A stretch of 64,000 bases of DNA, taken from contig NZ_BDBD01000018.1 in the NCBI RefSeq assembly GCF_001612805.1, positions 186,001 to 250,000 on the forward strand, read 5' to 3'. Each line of letters begins with the position of its first letter. The stretch's first letter is position 1. This stretch comes from Nocardia coubleae NBRC 108252 (GTDB lineage: Bacteria > Actinomycetota > Actinomycetes > Mycobacteriales > Mycobacteriaceae). The notes beneath the pieces are model-generated. The model had not been told where the DNA came from and ran no database searches. It saw nothing but the letters and a program-made list of their open reading frames with translations. A program made the position numbers and the translations under genes. This document shows, one piece after another, positions 22,316 through 27,600 of the stretch.

Positions 22316-23407
22316 TTACTCGGCCGAATGGTGCTCGATTACGATCGGTGTCGTGTCCACACCTTGACGGCGAAGACTGTCCAAGACTTGCCGAGTGTAT
22401 TTTCGAGTCGGCTGGTAATGAGTGCTGTGGTCACTGATCAGGCGCACTACGCCGGCTTTTGCCTCGATCTCTCCCGCACCCCCTACCGGCGCCCCCGCCA
22501 GAAAACTGGAATGGTGGAATCTGCCGAGAAGGTGAAAGGGTGCCGAATACAGGGCGCCATTGCGGTCCATGACGAATATTGCCCGCCCGCCGCCGGGGGT
22601 CCATAGCGTTTTCGCAGCCGACGTGTCGAACAAGTCGCCTTTGCTGTCATGAAGTAGGCCGTCGTAGCCGAAGAGGCGGAACTCGCGTCGCGCAGTATCG
22701 TCGAGGTAGTCCACATGAGTGCCCTCCCATACAGTATTCCCGGGTTCGCTCTCACCGTGAAATGCTGGAATAATGCTCGTGGTCTCGTATCGCCCAGCGC
22801 TTTGCTGGGCTGATTCGGCGGTGAGCACGAAGATTCGTTCCGGTTCGAGCCGCCCGGTGTCGGTGAGTTCGCGGAGGATATCGGTGGCATCGCGATTCGA
22901 GTCGGCGCTGTAGACAACGACATCGGTGCTGTCGTCCCAATATGGAGAGAACATGCCGATGACTTCTCCCGAGCGCATTTTCAGCAGCAGAAATGGGCCG
23001 TCGTCACTGTCGTGACTGAATCTTCGAGCCAGGCGTGCTGACACTTCGTCGACGGTCAGGGCGAGCCGGGCGATGGGGCGGGAATTCTCAAATTCGGCCA
23101 GATACTCTGCAGGCAGCTTGGTGAAGGCAGGTGTCGGCCAGGGGCGGGTCGAATCCAGGTGTGCTACCACTCGGCCGATGAAGTCGCGCAGCTGTGGTTC
23201 GGTCTGGCGCATCGGAACAAGTGTGGGCAGGGGTTTTCCGTCGTTGAGCCCGCCTGCCAGAGATTCGTACTCCATCTCGGCGGTGAGGTATTCGATGGGT
23301 TCGAGTACCAGCGCTTCAGCGATTCTGCTCGCCAGTTCTTCGCTGAGCTCGGGCTCGAACTGGATTCGATAGAATATTCGCTGGACGATTCCGTCCCAGT
23401 AATCCAT
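22316..23407 (-). CDS. Unknown N-terminal domain fused to an IQM-like toxin-tip domain
   Basis: A protein of about 363 residues in two parts. Residues 1-200 are of unknown family, mostly helix and strand with many acidic residues; by position after a toxin gene this part may be its immunity protein (inference). Residues 205-363 repeat the C-terminal domain of the gene just upstream: HVDYLDD, RAIFVMDRNGALYSAP, FHHSSFLAGAPVGGAGE and HYQPTRKYT, roughly half identical. That block has the residue pattern of the C-terminal domain of plant IQM calmodulin-binding proteins. I start at the ATG at 23407, which has AAAGG seven bases upstream; further in-frame starts at 23413 and 23422 are possible. Base composition is lower in GC than the flanks, suggesting acquisition. 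Confidence 0.6.
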   Translation of the reverse strand: MDYWDGIVQRIFYRIQFEPELSEELASRIAEALVLEPIEYLTAEMEYESLAGGLNDGKPLPTLVPMRQTEPQLRDFIGRVVAHLDSTRPWPTPAFTKLPAEYLAEFENSRPIARLALTVDEVSARLARRFSHDSDDGPFLLLKMRSGEVIGMFSPYWDDSTDVVVYSADSNRDATDILRELTDTGRLEPERIFVLTAESAQQSAGRYETTSIIPAFHGESEPGNTVWEGTHVDYLDDTARREFRLFGYDGLLHDSKGDLFDTSAAKTLWTPGGGRAIFVMDRNGALYSAPFHLLGRFHHSSFLAGAPVGGAGEIEAKAGVVRLISDHSTHYQPTRKYTRQVLDSLRRQGVDTTPIVIEHHSAE

Positions 23408-23421
23408 CCACATTCCTTTCA

Positions 23422-24132
23422 TCACCGCGGTGCCTCGAGCCGTATCTGCGCTGCAGTGAGCTGAACTCCCAATGCTCGCAGGTGATTGACGGCCTGCAAG
23501 GTGTGGCCTCGTTCGGGTCGATAATGACCGCTGGAGTCGGTCAGTTGCTGAACTACTCCGTTGACAACGACAAGTTCGCCTGCCGCCGCGACCGGCGCTC
23601 CGGCGAGAAAGCTGGAATGATGGAACTCGCCGGGCGCGTGTTCGAGTGCAGCATACAGGTTGCCGTGTTCGTCCATCGCGAATATTGCGCGACCGGATCC
23701 GCCCCAGACCGAATGTCCAGCTCTGGTATCGAACAGTTCGCCGTTCGAATTGTAGAGACGTCCACCTCGGATTTCGATGCGAAATGCTTGACGTCTGTTT
23801 TCATCCAGGTAGTCCACGTGCGAAGGCGGCGATGTCCAAATGCTGTTTCCCGGGAGGTGTTCGCCGCGGTATGTGTTCTGCATATCGCGGGTTTCGAACG
23901 GAGGTCGCGGTCGGTAAGCCGTCGAACCGAGTTGCTCCTCGATCGACTGTGATCGGTGATCGTCGTTGTGGTGCTGTGGTGGAGCGGGTGCTGGAACGAC
24001 CGCTGGTGTGGGCGTCGGATTGGGCTGTTGTACGGGTGCGGCCGGTGTGGGAGTACGCGGTGGCAGCCCGAGGATCCTTCGCCAGAGCGGTCGTCGGCCG
24101 GCCGCCGGTGGTGATTGAGCGGGACTGGCCAT
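23422..24132 (-). CDS. Detached polymorphic-toxin tip with IQM-like domain
   Basis: Read from the ATG at 24132 this is 236 residues: a Pro/Ala-rich linker (residues 1-55), then a domain with HVDYLDENRRQAF, RAIFAMDEHGNLYAAL, FHHSSFLAGAPVAAAGE and SGHYRPERG. The same motif order occurs in the C-terminal domain of plant IQM proteins. The frame is open upstream of 24132 to 24333 with convincing Pro/Ser-rich coding sequence (for example PDGQSWGMASPAQ) but no start codon. It therefore looks like the 3' part of a longer gene cut at about 24,290. Joined in frame to the orphan pre-toxin domain now ending at 30,413 it would be a complete cassette. It probably acts as an effector; activity is unknown. 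Confidence 0.6.
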   Translation of the reverse strand: MASPAQSPPAAGRRPLWRRILGLPPRTPTPAAPVQQPNPTPTPAVVPAPAPPQHHNDDHRSQSIEEQLGSTAYRPRPPFETRDMQNTYRGEHLPGNSIWTSPPSHVDYLDENRRQAFRIEIRGGRLYNSNGELFDTRAGHSVWGGSGRAIFAMDEHGNLYAALEHAPGEFHHSSFLAGAPVAAAGELVVVNGVVQQLTDSSGHYRPERGHTLQAVNHLRALGVQLTAAQIRLEAPR

Positions 24133-24646
24133 ACCCCAGGACTGGCCGTCCGGAATCCATCGCGAAGTCTGATCCGGCCCGTCGCCGGCGGGCCATCGGG
24201 GCGCACTACCGCTCGCCGTCGAATGCGGTGGCTGGCGTGCAGCCGGAATCGACTCGGGTGCACGGGAATCTGGCGGGGTTAGAGATGCCGGCGGTGTCCA
24301 AACCGCCCTCGAATCCGGCGGTTCCTCTCCCGGTCAGGCACCCACCGTCCCCGACCTCGGCACCGGTATCCCCGCCGCCACCTCCCCCGCCGCAACCACC
24401 GCAACCACCGCACCCGCCGCGACGCCCGAGACTCCCGCCGCCACCGCGCCCGCCTCTACCGGCGACCCCTCGACATCCGCTCCCGGCAACGGCTCACCGT
24501 CTACGTCCGCACCAGCCGACAACAACGCCCCGGCAGCCACCGGCGACCCGGCAACATCGGCACCCGCCGCCGGCGATCCCGCCCAGACTGCCCCAGCCGC
24601 CACCGGCGAACCCGCGACATCCGCCCCAGCCGACACCGGCGTTTCC
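24133..24646. other. Start-less divergent region: proposed inversion junction
   Basis: On the plus strand the frame of the toxin array is open from 24173 with Ala/Thr/Pro-rich, GC3-rich coding sequence (for example GDPATSAPAAGDPAQTAP) but has no ATG, GTG or TTG before the GTG at 24647. On the minus strand the frame of the toxin tip is open from 24333 with no start before 24132. Both look like interrupted genes rather than a normal divergent promoter. An ATG at 24285 belongs to a different plus-strand frame. Confidence 0.55.
24290..24308. repeat. Junction-A copy of inverted breakpoint sequence
   Basis: Read on the minus strand this is GGGCGGTTTGGACACCGCC. It matches the plus-strand sequence at 30414-30432 (GGGCAACTTGTGCACCTCC) at 13 of 19 positions, so the two form an imperfect inverted repeat about 6.1 kb apart. 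The match is codon-aligned on both strands (GGV/A-Q-x-A one way, RA-x-x-x-PP the other). Confidence 0.45.
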
Positions 24647-27600
24647 GTGCCTGCCACAGGTACCGATCCCGCCGCCACCGCCGCGCCCGAGACCCCGGTC
24701 ACCACCGACCCGGACTCCAGCGCCTCCCGCCCTTCGGATGGGGACCTACCCTCAGCCGGGCTGAACACCAATGAACCAGGGATCACGGATAATTCGTCTC
24801 CGGCTACCAATCCGCCGACTGTGGAAGAACCTCAGTCGAATCCCATCGCCGATGCACCACCAACACCTGCCACGGAGACGACAGGCGATCCGACTCCCGA
24901 CAACGGCACACCTACCAACGACGACGCCCCTCCGTCAGACCCGCCGTCCACCACCGCTCCGGACGCGCCGGCTCAGTCCACGCTGCTCACCACCGACACC
25001 TCCACCCTCGACCTTCCACCCCAACAGTCACCCACGACCGTCGTTCCGGATTCCGAGACAACCGTCCCGCCAACTGCGCAACAGAATCCGAACACTCCAC
25101 CTCCGAGCACAGTCTCCGAGTCGGCACCCCAGCAAACGCCGACCACTACCGTCCCCGCCTCGGTACCGACAGCCGTCGGCAGCACCACCCAGCTACCGAC
25201 CGCTAACCCCACCACCGCACCCGCGTCCAGCGAAACATCGTCGGCCACAACCACTTCCAGTTCACAACCCGCCACTGCGCCGACCACTCAGCCCGGAACC
25301 ACAACACCCCCGAGTGCGGCGACCAATCAACCGACTGTGTCAACGCCGCCTACCCACGGCTCGACGACACCGCCCTCCACCACCCCGACCACCCAGAAGT
25401 CGGTCCCGACGCCTTCGTCCCGTCCGGCTCCACAGAACGAGCCCGTCGGAGCACTCCTCGGGACGCCCAGTCGCCCCGCCGCACCAACTACGCCGTCACC
25501 GACGAGTCGAACAACGGCCGAAATTTCCGCCCCGGCGCCTTCGCCCGAGGTGGACAGCCGACAGCCGGACAGCACGCTCCCCTCCGCCGCTGAGCAGGAA
25601 TCACCACGAAGTACCCCCACGACAACAACTCCGACCCCCAGCGCGGTCACGCAGAATCACCTGCCCGATCCTGGACACAGCCCTGATGCCCGTCCGCTCC
25701 GCGAGGCATTACGCAACCAGCCACCACATGACGGCCGGACCACTCCGGTAGCGGCGGGCACAACGCCGGCCACGCCCCGCCCTTCGTACCGAATTCGTAG
25801 GTTCCAGGTCGGCCCCCGCTGGGTCTCGGTCGCCACCATTCGCGCCTACATCCCCAACGCACACCTGATGACGCCTGGCGAGTTGCAGGTCGAGATGGAA
25901 TACGCCCAGGCCGCGATAGACGCCACCTTCAACCACGCGCAGACGCTCCTCGGCGGCGACCAATTCCTGGTGGACATCGATTTCACCACCGACCCGAATA
26001 CCGCCGATCTCCGCGTCAATACCCAACAGCACGCCTACGACCTCGCCAACAGTCTGCGCGAGCACATGGGGCTACCGCCGAGCGCGCCGAATTCACCGCT
26101 GAGTCCCGACGACCTGCGCTCGATCAGTAACGACATCGCGAGAGCCAACACCCCGGCTCGCTTCCCGAACCCTTCCGATACCCGGGTACACGGCCCGAAT
26201 CGTCTCGAGCCTGTCGAGCAGGCGACATATCAGCACGACGTCGAAGATCAGCTCCGCAACGGCAATTCCTTTGTCGTGGGCGCCGATCCACGCACAAATC
26301 AGTACGGGCGGCTGGTCAACGACGGTGGACCCCACGTTCCCGGCCGAAGCAACAACTGTCTCGACTGCTCGCTGTCGGCACTGTCTTCGTTCTACGGTGT
26401 CCCCCAGGTATCGGCCCCGCGGTGGCCGGACTCCCTTCCCGACGGCACTCGGGACGACCGCAACGGCGAAGTCGGCGGAACCGCGCGCGCGGCCGCATGG
26501 CTCGGCGAGACGCCGCTCCACTTCGGAGGTGTGCCGATTCCGGCGCAGTTCCAGGCTCTACACGATCACGTCGCGGCAATGGGCCCAGGTTCCTCTGCGC
26601 TCCTGATCAACACCTGGCAGGCCTACAAAAACGGAATTCCGCAATTCAACCCGGACGGTTCGCCGGAGATCGATGGTGCTCACGCCACCGTAATCGTCTA
26701 CCCGCCCGGCGCGAGCGGCCCGGTATGGTGGGATCCGCAGTCCGGCCAAACTTTTGACACTCCACCTCCCGCGATGGTTGCGAGATCGGTGGCACTGCAC
26801 TTCTATCCGGTCGATGCCAATGGAGGAATGCACCATGCCGGAACAAGTTCCCACTCTGGAACGGGCCCGACAACTGCTGGCCAAGGTCTTCGGCCCGAAT
26901 CGGGAGTTCTGGGTAGTGGAGTCCAAACACGGCTGGGTGGGCCGTGGGATCTTGACGGCGGAAGAGACGTCGCAGGGGATGGGACTCGGGCAGGGGAACT
27001 ACGTCCTGAACAAACACACCGGGGTGATCACGGCGCATCGGAGCCTGCCGCCGGACCTGATCGGGGAGGAGTTCGACCAGGCGATCGAAACGGGCCAACC
27101 GGTGCAGGGCAGCCGGGTATATCCCCCGCTCCATCGAATTCATCTATTGAAGACCTTCGAGGACCCACAAACGGTCCAGTATCAGGTCCAAGTGACGGAG
27201 CTGGAGAACCCGGACAACCCGCCGACGATGGACCTGATCACGATCGACAAGGAAACCCTGCACTTCCAGCCGAGCGGTGGACCACTGTCGCAGGCCACGG
27301 CGTGGGCCGAGATGCTCAGCAGAACAACGGGATCCTGGCCGACGGAGGAAACGATCGACCGGTAACAAGCACGGTCGACCAGCAGGGAGCGTCCGATGCA
27401 GCCGCCACAACTTCGCACAACGGAACAACTGCGGGCGTACCTGGCTCAGATCTTTCCGACCCAGGAATTCACGGTAGTCGAGAGCCGTCACGCGTGGATT
27501 TGTCGCCAGATTCCGACTCCGAAGGAGATCGAGGAGGGAATGGGTCTCGGCCTGGCGAGCTACGCAGTGGACAAGACGACCGGGGTAGTCACCGCGCAGT

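Noticed and set aside
23646..24764. Plus-strand open frame rich in proline through the toxin junction
   Set aside because: It is in a different frame from the toxin array, its first half is antisense to the IQM-like tip, and its proline runs are what an Ala/Thr/Pro linker gives in a shifted frame.
24334..24810. Minus-strand open frame of Ala/Gly/Val repeats
   Set aside because: It is antisense to the Pro/Thr/Ala linker of the toxin array; low complexity alone explains it.
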